Positions 33,350-45,060 of a stretch of DNA of 64,000 bases are shown here, piece after piece. Location of the stretch: assembly GCA_013146195.2 (NCBI GenBank), contig CM028382.1:114899023-114963022 (forward strand), read 5' to 3'. Numbering within the stretch: the stretch's first letter is position 1; each line of letters begins with the position of its first letter. Made by a program: the position numbers and the translations under genes. Origin of the DNA: Codonopsis lanceolata (Eukaryota > Streptophyta > Magnoliopsida > Asterales > Campanulaceae). The notes under the pieces are model-generated. The model made no database searches. It saw only the letters and a list, made by a program, of their open reading frames with translations, and had not been told where the DNA came from.

Positions 33350-33610
33350 GAATAGCTTATAGAGGGGGACCCAACAATGTATATCAAGCTAACACTCCCC
33401 TTCATGTGTGACTGGCTCACATGTGGAGAGATAAACAAGAATTCCTCACTTGGGCATCAAAAACCAACCAAACAGGGTACCCACATGAGCTCTCATAATA
33501 ATAATAATAATGACTTGGGTAAGAATGCAAGCCTTGAACCCAAGACAAACCAAAGCTCCATACCATGTTAAGTTACCAACTCATCCAAAAGTTTAAGATG
33601 TTAGAGAGGG
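33350..33610 (+). repeat. Dispersed repeat, copy 1
   Basis: Shares AACAATGTATATCAAGCTA, then CACATG.GGA.AGATAAACAA and GCATCA.AAACCAA.CA, with 35000-35230. It includes a short (ATA)n run. Family unknown. Confidence 0.6.
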
Positions 33611-33844
33611 GCACAAAAATGTGTAGCAAGCAAACAACTTGGAATATTTGCTGTGTCAAAATTCTGAAGATACGGTTGTTCATGATAAAACAGATTTTGT
33701 TGACAGATACACTTACTAGACTTAGTTAATTGATAAAAGATTGTTGTCATCCTTCCCTTTTCTATCCATTTCTAGAGCTGGATTTTGTGGCCAACGAGGG
33801 AGAGAGCTCCTTAAACTTTTCCTTTCCCTTTGTTAAGTTACCAA

Positions 33845-33960
33845 CACAACTCAACTCAACTCAACTCAACTCAGACGTAGTCCCAAATCACTTGGGGTCG
33901 ACTTCATGAATCCTTCACCACAATTCAATTTGGTCCAAGCAAGGTCACGACACACACCAC
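33845..33960 (-). mobile_element. Au-SINE or RTE-LINE 3' end
   Basis: A (CAACT)n run is followed by GTCCCAAATCACTTGGGGTC and TTCATGAATCC on the plus strand. Reverse-complemented this is the conserved 3' end shared by Au SINEs and plant RTE LINEs. Too short to say which. Confidence 0.6.
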
Positions 33961-33997
33961 ATTCATTTGTGTCTTTCTTTATTACAGATGTCAATGT

Positions 33998-34740
33998 TTT
34001 TTTTTTTTTTGATAAGTAATAAATATATAAAAATCAAAGCGCCAAAACGAAGGCGCAACCATGTTCACTAGTTGTATACAACATTATCTACAGCATACTG
34101 AAACTATTCACTAAATCCCCAAGGGACTGATGCATATTTTCTGCCTCAAACCCCTGATTCCACCAACGATTCAAAGCATGCATCAGTTGTTCCTTTAGTT
34201 GATCCAGCGTCCGTTCTACATTGTCGAAGGCTCTACTGTTTCTCTCTCCCCAAATTATCCACCAGATTGCGAGAGGAACTGCCTCCCAAAAAGATTTCCT
34301 CCTCCTGCGAGTTGTAAAAGGCCAACACAATAGGAACTCCTTCACTGATCTAGGCATTACCCATTGGATTCTGAACAACCTTAGCATCATATTCCACAGA
34401 TCCGAAACAGCTTGACAGTGGAGCAAGAGGTGATTCGTACTTTCGCTGCACTTCCTACACATATAGCACCAATTAACATAGATCTTTCCTCTCCGCATGA
34501 GATTATCCCGGTTAGAATGTCCTCACGACACGCCTCCCAGAAAAACATCACTTGGGCAGGAGCAAGAGACTTCCAAATACCCTTCCAAGGGAAAAAAAGG
34601 TTCCCTATTTCCTGATATCTGTGCATACAACGACTTAATAGAAAACTCTTTTGTTTTTCGAGATTGCCCGCATAACCTTATCCTCCCTGCTGATATCTAT
34701 TTGGAGAGAGTACAATCGCTCCAAAAATAGAATACTAGAA
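33998..34740 (-). mobile_element. L1 LINE 3' fragment with zf-RVT domain
   Basis: Minus strand. The ORF 34498-34088 reads WCYMCRKCSESTNHLLLHC, then LWNMMLRLFRIQWVMP, WWIIWGERNSRAFDNVE; this is the zinc-binding end of plant L1 ORF2. Frame-shifted upstream sequence (34626-34500) gives IWKSLAPAQVMFFWEA. The 3' end reads TTACTTATCAAAAAA on the minus strand (34015-34000). Same family as the LINE in the BSL1 intron; severely 5'-truncated. Confidence 0.85.
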
Positions 34741-34999
34741 CCAATGTTAGTTTTGGTCTTTCCCTTTCGCTACTTCTTTTGGTGTGATTGATGTTGATAC
34801 ATTCACACTTTCATAGTACACTAAGCGGTCTGCACTTTATGTGCTCAAACCTTAAGCAACTTTCTCTCATTTTTTCCGTTATTGGGCAACTTTTACTGTC
34901 TAATGAATTTGTTTATCACCAGTTCTATCTTTCGTAGAATTTATCAACAAAATGAAAATAAAAATAACAATTATATCTTTCAGTAGATAGAGGCCTAAC

Positions 35000-35230
35000 A
35001 ATGTATATTAAGCTTAATACTCATCTTAAGCTGGTAAATATAGGCCTAACAATGTATATCAAGCTACCTGTTCACATGGGGAAAGATAAACAAACATACC
35101 TTGCCAAGGCATCACAAACCAAACAAGGTACCATCACGTGCACTCAGAGTACTTGAGCAACAAATGCAAGTGGAATAACTTGAACACTTGACTTTACCTA
35201 ACAAAAGCTCTGATACTATTTTAAAGACAA
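35000..35230 (+). repeat. Dispersed repeat, copy 2
   Basis: Second copy of the 33350-33610 repeat, with an internal partial duplication of its start (GGCCTAACAATGTATAT twice, near 34993 and 35043). Lies just left of the assembly gap. Confidence 0.6.
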
Positions 35231-35389
35231 ACTAGTCTAACATATAGGGGTTAACAACTGTATCACAAGTTTAAACGCCATTGTTGGCTCTGCAATGCAA
35301 TAACTATTGAGTTTGATGATTGATCCAATTTAATTGTTGGTCACCTGGTTCTAGATCATGTGCCTTTCAAACTGTGTTTCTGGGCTTTG

Positions 35390-35489
35390 NNNNNNNNNNN
35401 NNNNNNNNNNNNNNNNNNNNNNNNNNNNNNNNNNNNNNNNNNNNNNNNNNNNNNNNNNNNNNNNNNNNNNNNNNNNNNNNNNNNNNNNN
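35390..35489. other. Assembly gap (100 N)
   Basis: Exactly 100 unknown bases, the conventional filler for a gap of unknown size. Sequence to the left belongs to the NDX side, sequence to the right is an LTR. Open frames drawn across it are meaningless. Confidence 0.98.
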
Positions 35490-36557
35490 TTACGAGGTTC
35501 GTGGAAGACTTCTTTAAAGCTTCACTTAGGAAGGCACGCAAGCGACTTTCAGCAGCGAACCTTGTCCACTCGGTCAATCATGGCGTGTCAGTCAAGCATT
35601 TATTAATGGATCAATTTAGGTTTACCTTTATTAGTTTGAATTTAAATTGAGACATTCCTTGACATCTCGGACCAGCAAAGCGACTTTCGCGGAGAAGACT
35701 TTTCGCGAGGCTGAACATTAAAAGTAGGGAAAAACAGTTGTCACCTGCATGCGTAACAACTCTTAAATCGACATCGGATTGCCTGGCGCGATCTGCGCAA
35801 ATCTGCACCCGTTCTACGCTCGATATACGTGAAGGCGAAATTCTCAAAACGACTCCATGCATTTAATGCATTCAACCTAATAGAGCTGTTGAGTCTTCAT
35901 CTTCTCCAACGGATCTCCAGAATGCTCCTGCTATAAATGCTGCCATTAAAGACTAAAGATACACACTTGATGAATTGCTCTGAAAATCTACAACAACTCT
36001 AAGTCTTTATACTCAGTGCATTCACGAGATCTAAACATCAAGAAGTCCTATCAACAACAAGAAATGCATCAACATTTATTTTGTACCTCTTGTTGTTTTC
36101 ATTCTATCTATTCTTACACTTGCAATTAAATATCTTGTTTACACAGATATTTAATTCCTTAACCCCCAAACACAAGTCAAGATTTTGTACACGATCCATT
36201 GGGAATATTCTTTGTAATAGATCTAGTGGAAAACATAGTGCACTTTTTAAATCCAAGGTTGACTGCCTTGGTGGTGGACGTAGCACTCTTTATAGTGTGA
36301 ACCATCCCAAAATACTCGTGTACCTTCTTTACTGTTTGTCTTTTTATTAAACTGTTTATTACTTCGTTTATCTTTATCCTTAACAGCAAACTTAAGTAAC
36401 CAGTTAAGGTCTACCGGTAGTCCTTATCGACAGACTTGAACCAGTTTCTTTGCAAGACTTCCGCTACTTCAATCTTCCTAATAGATTGCAAGTGTTTGTC
36501 AAAGAACTTACTTAAAAAGTTTTTAAGTGTATAATAAGTTATTCAACCCCCCCTTCT
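35490..36557 (+). repeat. Copia (SIRE-like) LTR, left end in the gap
   Basis: Plus-strand LTR wording: CAAGGTTGACTGCCTTGGTGG, a TATAAATGCTG leader, and the 3' phrase TTCAACCCCCCCTTCTAGC just before 36557. Its start is lost in the gap and its exact end is not sharp. It touches the L1 LINE that follows. Confidence 0.6.
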
Positions 36558-36847
36558 AGCTTATTATTGTGCCCTTTGGGACCCACATGCCTTCCAACTT
36601 TTGCTCATAGATCGAAATCTGCTAGCCCTTCTGCGCGTAAGGTTAAAGAGAAGTTTACTCGGTCTGCTTCTGAGGATGATGTTCGGTTTTTCCCTAAGTC
36701 TAAATCGGTTGTTGAGGACTTTCGAAAGGATTGCCGCAAAGATGTGGAAAAGGCTAAGACAAATAAGAAGAAAAGTTATGCTCAAAAGACCAAAAGAAAG
36801 ACTAGGGCGGCTTCTAAAGCCCAGGTTTCCTCCAACTAATTCCTTTT

Positions 36848-39800
36848 ATGACGATAGTTATTTGGAACGCTAGGGGAGTTGGAAATAAAGATACTATCTC
36901 TTTTCTGAGAAATATTAAGGTTCAACATAAGCCGTTTTTGGTAGTTTTGCTAAAGCCAAAAATTGTGGGCAATCGCATAATTAATATTGCTACAAAGCTG
37001 AAATTCCAACGTAGCATGCATAACAACCCTATTAATACGCATATCTGGCTCCTGTGGAATGATATTATCACCGTTAGTCTTTTTCGTGTTTCTACTCAGC
37101 ATGTTACTGTGCGGCTTAGTGGTGAGAACAACCTCTCTATTCTGGCCACTTTCGTTTATGCAAAATGTACTAGAGGTGAACGTCAGTTTTTATGGAAGGA
37201 TTTGCTTAATATCTCTTGCTGTATTTCTGATCCATGGTTTATAGGGGGAGATTTTAATACCGTGGCTGTTTATTCGGAGAAACTAGGTGGGAATGGGCAT
37301 GACTTTCCCAGCATGGATTATTTTAATTCCTTTATGATTCAGGCAGGGGTTGTGGATGCTGGTTATGAGGGAGTACTTTTACTTGGTGTAATGTCCATCA
37401 TGGTCGAGGAAGGATTTGGGAGAGGCTGGACCGGGTTTTGGTGAACGGGCAGTATAAATCTCTTATGCCTACTATGAGAGTTACTCACTTATGTCGTATG
37501 TATTCAGACCATTCGCCCCTTCTTGTAGACTTTCAGATGACTCGGAAACCCAAGGGTGTTTTTCGCTTTCAACGCATATGGCTGGAGCATAAGGACTTTA
37601 TAAATTTTGTCAGGAGAATGATGCTTGCAGTGGGATTATGGATGGTATGAGATCTCATAGGAAATTACTTCTGCTTCGTAAGGAGTTAAAGACGTGGAAT
37701 TGGGCTGTTTTTGGTCACGTTCAGAAGAAGATTAATACTACCCAGGACAATATTTTACGTTTAGAGTTTTAGTTGTAGTATGGGTGGGATGTCTCAATAG
37801 ACTCTCAAATCCGTCAGCATAGATTAGAGCTTGATCAATTACTCCGCTGGGAAGATGAGTTGCTGCAACAGAAAGCTCATGCAAACTGGCTTCATGATGG
37901 AGACCGAAACACTGCCTTTTTTCATGCTTCTCTCCGTGATAGGGCTGCTAGAAACTTATTGCGTATCAAGCGCTCCGATGGTTCGTGGGTGTCTGATGAT
38001 TTCACTTTGGGTGGTTTGGCTATCTCTCATTACTCCGATCTTTTCTCCACTTCTAATCCTGAAAGAACACAATAGCTAGGATTCTCAAGAGAAACCAATG
38101 TAGTTTCCAATGTAGCTGCCGATGTAGCTACAATGGAAATCACAATGGTCAAAGATGAACAAATAGCGGAAGACTAAAAATCAGACAATAGACAAAATGC
38201 AAACAATTACCAAAACAATCTACAATACTATGCTTGTATACCTAGCCTCAAGACCACAAAGATTTCACTAAAAATATTAAGCATTTTACAAAAAACTATT
38301 ATGAAATCACTAACAAAAACACTCTCACAAGACAACATGTCTTGGAGAGCAAAAACCCCACATAAAACAAGGTAGACTAAACGTGGGAAGAAATAAAACA
38401 ACTTCATAAAACTGAAACATGAAGATAAAAGCGAATTCGAACTTCAATATTCTTTAGATGTTATAACATCGGGAGCTACAAACAAGCTGGCATACGTGCG
38501 GGTGAAAAATTGCTACTAAACTTTTATGATTCTGCTCACAGCTTTATGGCTTTGTTTCTCTCTCTCCAGCTCTGCACCATACACGTGTCCCAGCTCCTCT
38601 ATATATAACAATGCGAAGACCTACACACAAGGAACAATCCATCTTCTACAAGGAAAATGATTAGTAAAAAGGAAATACTAACAACTTACCAAATCCATGG
38701 ACTTTATTACCAAATATCAAAGGAGACAAGATTCACGGTTTGACAAGGATTTATAATAAGATTTTGTTTCCTAAAATAATGCTACAAAATCTAATCAAAA
38801 GATGCAAAGTCCTAAAATACCACAAACTTGTCAAATATGAATTTCGACCATGAAATGGGAAACAAGTAAAAATAGGCATGACCTATTTTACCCTAACAAA
38901 TCCATTAATGGACGAAAACCTATTCGATGTTGTTTCTCATTTTATTGGTGATGAAGAGAATGAACGCCTGGAGTCAGTCCCTTCTGCTGGGGAAATTTGG
39001 AGTGCGATTTGCAGCCTTAACGCTGACAGCTCTCCAGGATCAGACAGGTTTACTGGCCATTTTTTTCAGGGTTGTTGGTCTATTGTACAAGACGATGTGG
39101 TTGCTGCTGCTCAAGCTTTCTTTTTAGGTGATGACATTCATCGGGGTTTGTCTGCTACTGTTTTGGTCTTGGTTCCAAAAGTTACGACTCTACTTCCTTT
39201 GGGGATTTCCGGCCAATTAGCTTGTGAAACTTTACTTGTAAAATCATATCGAAAATTATGGTTTTGCGTTTGGCGGATGTGTTACCAAAGATTATTTCTT
39301 TGGAACAATCTGGATTTGTTAAAGGTAGAACTATACAAGAAAACATTGCCCTTGCTCATGAACTTGTTGGCATAATAGATCACAAAGTTTGCGGTGGTAA
39401 TATTGCTTTTAAGTTTGATATGTCAAAAGCCTATGATCGGCTGGAATGGCCTTTTTTCCTCCATGCTCTCCGTGCTTTTGGTTTCAATAGTGGTGTGTGT
39501 AGTTTGATTGAGCGGTTGATTAACAACATCTAGTATTCTATTCGTATAAATGGAGCTAGTTTCGGTTTCTTCAAATCTACGAGGGGGGTTTGTCAGGGTG
39601 ATCCTCTCTCCCCTCTTTTGTTTATCCTTGCTCAGGAAGTTCTTTCTGTTGCTCTTAAGAAAGGCTTTGCGAATGGCAGTTTCCTCCCCTTCTCCCACGG
39701 TCATGGTAATATGGTTATTTCTCACCTTCTTTTATGCTGATGATATAATTTTATTTAGTAATGCTGGAAAGAAAACCATTATGAACTTGCGTCGTCTCTT

Positions 39801-41782
39801 TAATCAATATGAACAATGCTCGGGTCAGTTGGTGAATCTCCTTAAAAGCGGTTTATACACTTCCTCTCGTTTATCTAGAGTGAGAATTCAACGTATTGCT
39901 AGGTGGACAAGCTGCTCTCACCAATATTTCCTAATGAGATATCTGGGGCTCCCTTTATTTCGGGGACGGGTGAAACGTTGCTATTTTGAGGATTTGGAAA
40001 ACCGGGTTCTGAAGAGAATTGAGGGGTGGAAATCTAGACTTCTATCTTTTGGTGGGAAGCTCATTCTTTTAAAGTCAGTTCTTAGCAACATTCATGTCTA
40101 TGTTCTTGCGGCTATCATAGTGCCTGTGGCGGTGATCAATCATATTGAGAAAGCTATGGCTAGTTTCCTTTGGGGGAAGTCGGGGGAAAATAGGATTCAT
40201 TGGGTCTCTTGGGCCAATATTTGTAGACCTATTTCGGAGGGTGGCTTGGGCCTTTGCTCTTTGGTGCAAATTAGGGACTCTCTCCATGCTAAGCTTGCGT
40301 GGAGAGTGTTCTCCAAGGCAATAGTCTTTTTGGCCGTTTTATTACCTCGAAATATCGTACAATGGACGATTTTTATGTTCCAGTGGCCTCTTCACATGTT
40401 TGGCGCTCTATCCATTCACATATTGCAGATGTTTCTTCTCTCAGCTGTTGGATTGTGGGCAAGGGAGACGTTTCCTTTTGGAATGATAATTGGCTGGGAT
40501 GTCGTTTGATTGGTCCTCTCCCTATGGATGCTAGGCTTTCGGTTCGGTAGGCTCTTTCTCACTTGCCTTCGCTCCTTCCATTAATTACTTCTCATCTTCA
40601 TGCCGTTATTAATCACATCTGTTTTCAGGACAACTCTCCGGATAGGTTAGTCTTCACTCTAACTAATTCCAGGGATTTTGAGACCAAAGCCTATTTGAAT
40701 CATTGTCGGCTGAGTCAAGCTATCCTTCCTTGGACTTCTAAAATATGGAAAGGATGGATTCCTACCAAAATCAGTGCGTTTAGGTGGAAACTTCTTCATG
40801 GTGCTCTCCCCGTAGACCTTCAGTTACACTTGAAAAAGGTTCCCGTAGTCTCTCGATCGGTGTATGTGTTGTGTGGTTAACCCGGATCGGGAATCCCTCT
40901 CTCATCTCTTTCTTCACTCAGAAATTGCTCGCCACCTTTGGCACAGGTTTGCCCTCCCTTTCAACAAGATTGACAACTACACCTCCATTGGGCATCTATT
41001 TCAGATATGGATGGGGGACGTTTCGTTGCGGTTATCTCAATAAGGTTGTATTCAGGTGGGTATTGTGTTGCATGCAGTTTGGGCTAAATGGAAAGCTCGC
41101 TGTCGGATTGTTTTCGACCATTCTCCTATGCATGGCGAGTGGAATTTATAGACATGTTATGGATGGTTTACATAATATGCTTCGTCTATTTACTCCCAGG
41201 TTAGTTTTGCAACCTAGGGATTTTCGCAGTTTGAGCTCGCTTGGTCTTCCTATTTTAAAGCCAAAAGTGAAGAAGGGATTATGGGTTCGATGGAGTCCTC
41301 TGCCAGCTCCTTATTATAAGCTTAATGTGGATGGTTCCTCTATCGGGGGTTTGGCTACGGGAGGAGGGGTGATTAGGAATGCTTAGGGTCACTTTATTGC
41401 GGGTTTTGGTCACTCCTACGGTCAAGGAACTAACATGGGTGCAGAGTTCTTTGCGCTAAGGGATGGCTTGTTACTTTGTCGTAAGTTACGCTTGGAGGAT
41501 GTTATGGTTGAGTTGGATTCCCTTGTCGTTGTGTCTGCAGTTTTAGGTGCTCATGGCTGCCCTTGGATGTTTCATTATAAGTTTCGATCTTGCTCTTCCT
41601 TGGTAGGAAATTATAAACTTAATCATATTTTCCGAGAACAAAAATTTCGTTGCTGATAGGCTGGCATTTACGATTCATCAAAGGGGTGCTTGTTATTTTA
41701 GCAGGGTTTCCCAATTACCTGGGGAGGTTCGTCACGCTTTGCAGCACAATGCTTTAGGATTCTTTAACTACCGAAAGATATG
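36848..41782 (+). pseudogene. LINE ORF2: endonuclease, reverse transcriptase, zf-RVT, RNase H
   Basis: Endonuclease: IVIWNARGVGNK at the start and PWFIGGDFNTVA as the catalytic D-N motif. RT: SGFVKGRTIQENIALAHELV, FKFDMSKAYDRLEW, GVCQGDPLSPLLF and FYADDIILF (near 39731), so the catalytic YADD box is intact. zf-RVT: WIPTKISAFRWKLLHGALP. RNase H: KLNVDGSS, GAEFFALRDGL and VELDSLVV carry the D-E-D residues. Stops and frameshifts occur at about 37440, 37650, 39533, 40509, 40880 and 41386. Not functional, although individual domains are well kept. Confidence 0.85.
38060..38898 (-). repeat. Solo Copia LTR inside the LINE
   Basis: 839 bp, plus-strand ends TGAAAGAACAC and CCCTAACA (TG...CA), flanked by AATCC at 38055-38059 and 38899-38903. 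The LINE reading frame resumes exactly after one AATCC (STSN before, PLMDENLFDVV after). It is the inverted relative of the LTR at 9724-10628. Confidence 0.9.
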
Positions 41783-41919
41783 AGGCTGTTGTTAGTTTTT
41801 TTTGTAATGCCTTTATTTCCTTTTCGAGGTCAGGCTCCTTTGTCCCCCCTCTTATGGGTAAGGCTGGTTGTCCCCCTCCAATTTGTATGTCTATTTTTAT
41901 TATATGAATCGTCCGCAGG

Positions 41920-42474
41920 GCCGGATGGTGAGTGGAGGTGGGCGAAATGGAGGGCAAATAGGCTGGAATGGAGCGGGCTGGACGCGGGTTGGGGCTGGAT
42001 CCACCAAGAAGATGCAGTTTGGCTGGTTGAAGGAGATAAAGTGGGGGTGACGTGGCCGGCTTGGGAACCAACAACGCATAGGAGGAGAATCCATCAATTG
42101 TGCTGGCCTCCCCCTGACTCATGAGACATACTCCGGTGCCCCTTGAGTTCCTGAAGTGAGCGTCGTGGCCCTTCCCTGCCCAGGCTTCGCATATTGGTCC
42201 TCTGTTAGTGATGTTACTCTCCTTTAGCCCTCCTTTTACCTTGGAACTCTTAACGGGCTTAACAGACTTTGATCAAATGATTCAACGCTCAACTTCGCAG
42301 CCCGGAATTACCTCGAACTTCGTGCTAAACACCATATAAATGCACGATTATGCATGGAAACTTACATTAAGCACAAATACACAAATAATAATATTTTAAG
42401 GCATAATTAACTCAAAAATAGCACAAAATAAAAGGAAATTCCTGCGAAAATTCGTGAAAATCTTGGGCTCATCA
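41920..42474 (-). repeat. Athila-like LTR fragment (inverted relative of 6445-8468)
   Basis: The minus strand begins TGATGAGCCCAAGATTTTC at 42474 and follows 6445-7000 with many differences, including TTTTGTGCTATTTTTGAGTT and GGTGTTTAGCACGAAGTTCG. It breaks off where the LINE 3' end lies (about 41915). Only the first 0.55 kb of the LTR is present. Confidence 0.75.
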
Positions 42475-42664
42475 TAAACCTCGCCAGTTGATTTGGACAT
42501 CAAAATGTACATGAGTTTTAAAATAAACTACATATTATAATATTAATAACCAAATCTTTTTTTTCTTTAATTTGTGTGTCGGGTTGAACATAACAAAAAT
42601 TTAGAACAAAAGGAGTAAACACTTCTATTTAAAACAACAAATTGTTCTGTAATTTGTATTCCCA

Positions 42665-42760
42665 GTGTTCATCACGGGCAACTCTATATTGCAGTGTTTA
42701 AGGTAACAAACCATTCTGGTATGAAAAGCCAACAAACAAAACAATACATATTATGTACAA
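42665..42760 (+). pseudogene. Helitron helicase C-terminal scrap
   Basis: Reads HGQLYIAVFKVTNHSGMK in one frame, the Helitron RepHel motif also present at 3545-3600. No hairpin terminus was found nearby. Confidence 0.6.
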
Positions 42761-42989
42761 GTAAATTTTTTAATATCTAAAATGATTAGTCTTACAATAA
42801 TATATATTAATATATATACATAGATACATATATTAAAGAGGTGATCTCCTGTAAGACATACTTACGGATCCTTATCCGTAAGACGAATCTATCCAGGTTA
42901 AATGAGGCAAAATTCAGAAATCTCAATTAACCCCTTAATTTTTGAAAATTACAGCACCACCCCTCATGTTTATATATGCAGAGTGTGAC

Positions 42990-44215
42990 TTTTTACTATT
43001 AACAGTGTCACTTTATAGTATAAAATGTGTCACTTTTGGCCTTAAAAGTTTCACTTTACATTTTTAATGAAAATTATAAATTTTCCATAAAAAAGTGTTA
43101 CTTTTTGGGCTTAAATGTGTTATTTTTAGTCTTAAATGAGTTACTTTCACTTTGAAAGTGTTTCATTTTTTTATAAATAAAAATCATTACGTTTGACATT
43201 AAAGTGTCACTTTTTAAAATTAAAAGTGTCACTTTTTAGCATTAAAAATATCACGTTTTAGTATTAATTATGTCACTTTTGGCAGTCAACGTTATTTTTA
43301 AAGTGACATTTTTTAGTATTAAATGTGTTACTTTTTAGTATTAAGAGTGTCACTTTTTTAGTATTAAGAGTGTCACTTTTGATATTAAGAGTGTCACTTT
43401 TTAGTATTAAGAGTGCCACTTTTTAGTATTAAGAGTGTCACTTTTTAGTATTAAGAGTGTTACTTATTAAATGTGTCACTTTTTAGTATTAAGGGCAAGT
43501 CCAATGGTAGGGGTCAAAACCAAATTTTGATACCTATATAAAAATATTAGGTTCTCCAATGGTTAAAGTAAAATGTATCAAAGATTAGGTGTGGTATTAG
43601 GGAAGGTACCAAATTTGATACATCCTTTAGTACCTCACCTAATTTTAATACTTTCATTTTGATACCTATGGTTGGAGATGATCATTTGATACCTATGAAT
43701 AATAACTAATAGGTATCAAAATTTGGTTTTGATACCTATAAAGCAAGTACCACCATTGGACTTGCCTTAAAAGTGTTACTTTTTAGTATTAAGAGTGTTA
43801 CTTTTTAGTATTAAGAGTGTCACTTTTTAGTATTAAGAGTTTCACTTTTTAGTATTAAATGTGTCACTTTTTAGTATTAAGAGTGTTACTTTTTAATATT
43901 AAGAGTGTCACTTTTTAGTATTAAACATGTCACTTTTTAGTATTAAGAGTGTCACTCTTTAGTATTAAGAGTGTCACTTTTTAGTATTAAATAAATATGT
44001 CACCTTTTAGTATTAAGAGTGCCACTTTTTAGTATTAAGAGTGTCACTTTTTAGTATTAATAGTGTCACTTTTTAGTATTAAGAGTGTCACTTTTTAGTA
44101 TTAAAAGTGTGACTTTTTATTTTAATAAGAATTATAATAAATTTTCATTTATAGTGTCACTTTTAACATTAAAATGTGTCACTTTTGTGTTTGAAATGTG
44201 TTACGTTTGGTTTTA
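42990..44215 (+). repeat. 22-bp minisatellite array
   Basis: Units of 22 bp starting AGTGTCACTTTTTAGTATTA. Most regular at about 43320-43490 and 43770-44110 (some 20 near-perfect copies), with diverged units at both edges (42990-43320, 44110-44215), as expected when unequal exchange homogenises the centre. A MITE interrupts it at 43493-43766. Confidence 0.9.
43493..43766. mobile_element. Harbinger/Tourist-like MITE within the minisatellite
   Basis: Inverted termini GGGCAAGTCCAATGGT and ACCATTGGACTTGCC, flanked by TTAA on each side. Length about 274 bp. Inverted internal sequence around TTTGATACCTAT strengthens the palindrome. A TTA/TAA duplication favours PIF/Harbinger. Confidence 0.75.
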
Positions 44216-45060
44216 AATATGTTATTTAGGATTTCGTCAAAGTCCGTTAGGATCTGTCAAGTATCCCAAGACAATTGATGCTAACGGATGGCTAACGGAG
44301 CTGATAAATGATTAAACTGCAAGACGTGGAAAATATAAGACTTTCGACGGCAAACATTGAAAGTGGAGGGGTACTGGAGCAAGTAGATGAAATGAGCACT
44401 AAAACAAAATATAGTAGCTGGGGCATGTCGAATCATTAACCTCCCTGGGATAAACCTTTAAGGTTTGCCTTTATCTAACACAGTTAGCCAATTTTTGCAA
44501 TTTTTATGAATATGCTTAGTTATTAACCCACAAATTTCTAAATGGTGCTCCACGTCCTACACAAATTTTTACCTATATTAAAACAGTTTTCCTTAACTTT
44601 GTTTTTCTTCATTTTCTTTTGTATAATTTAATTGTGCAAAATATATGCCGTTTAACGTATTGATTTAAAAACTAGTTAAAAGTTAAAGAGACTTTAATGG
44701 GACAAGCCAAAACTCAAAATACACTAAGAACATGTACAACAAAGCATCATATTTGATCTTTATTTAATACTCAAGTCATTAAAAATGAATATAAAAATAC
44801 ATTTGATATCCATAAGTTACAAAAATAAAAAAATTCATACGACAGCTTGACACAAACCCCAATAATCTTTTATATCCATCATCTTTATCTCAAATAACTT
44901 TAAAATTTGAAAAAATTCATTTGATATCAAAATGAGTAAAAACAAGATAAAAATAAATATTTCTTAAAAATATTTTTTAATTTTTTTTGAATTGTAAAAA
45001 AGCCAAAAATCAAAGAAAAAGGAAAAATAATTAAATGGACCCACTCATTTGGACAAAGAG
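44216..45060. other. AT-rich intergenic sequence, no gene seen
   Basis: No recognisable ORF or repeat terminus. Poly-A/T-rich, probably distal upstream sequence of BSL1. Confidence 0.5.

Larger units (their letters stand above)
36558..41915 (+). mobile_element. L1-type LINE with RNase H domain
   Basis: Order on the plus strand: basic C-terminus of an ORF1-like part (36567-36839, Lys/Ser-rich), endonuclease (36848-37444), RT (39258-40350), zf-RVT (40563-41030), RNase H (about 41310-41650), 3' UTR to near 41915. A solo Copia LTR splits it at 38060-38898. Its 5' end is replaced by LTR sequence next to the gap. Confidence 0.85.

Noticed and set aside
35320..35650. Open frames crossing 35390-35489
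   Set aside because: They read through the 100-N gap and have no real protein content.
41754..42122. 122-codon minus-strand ORF
   Set aside because: Spans the LINE 3' end and an LTR fragment; Pro/Ser-rich by composition only.
42990..44215. 22-bp repeats as a CRISPR array or centromeric satellite
   Set aside because: Units are directly adjacent without unique spacers and the array is only 1.2 kb; a local minisatellite fits better.
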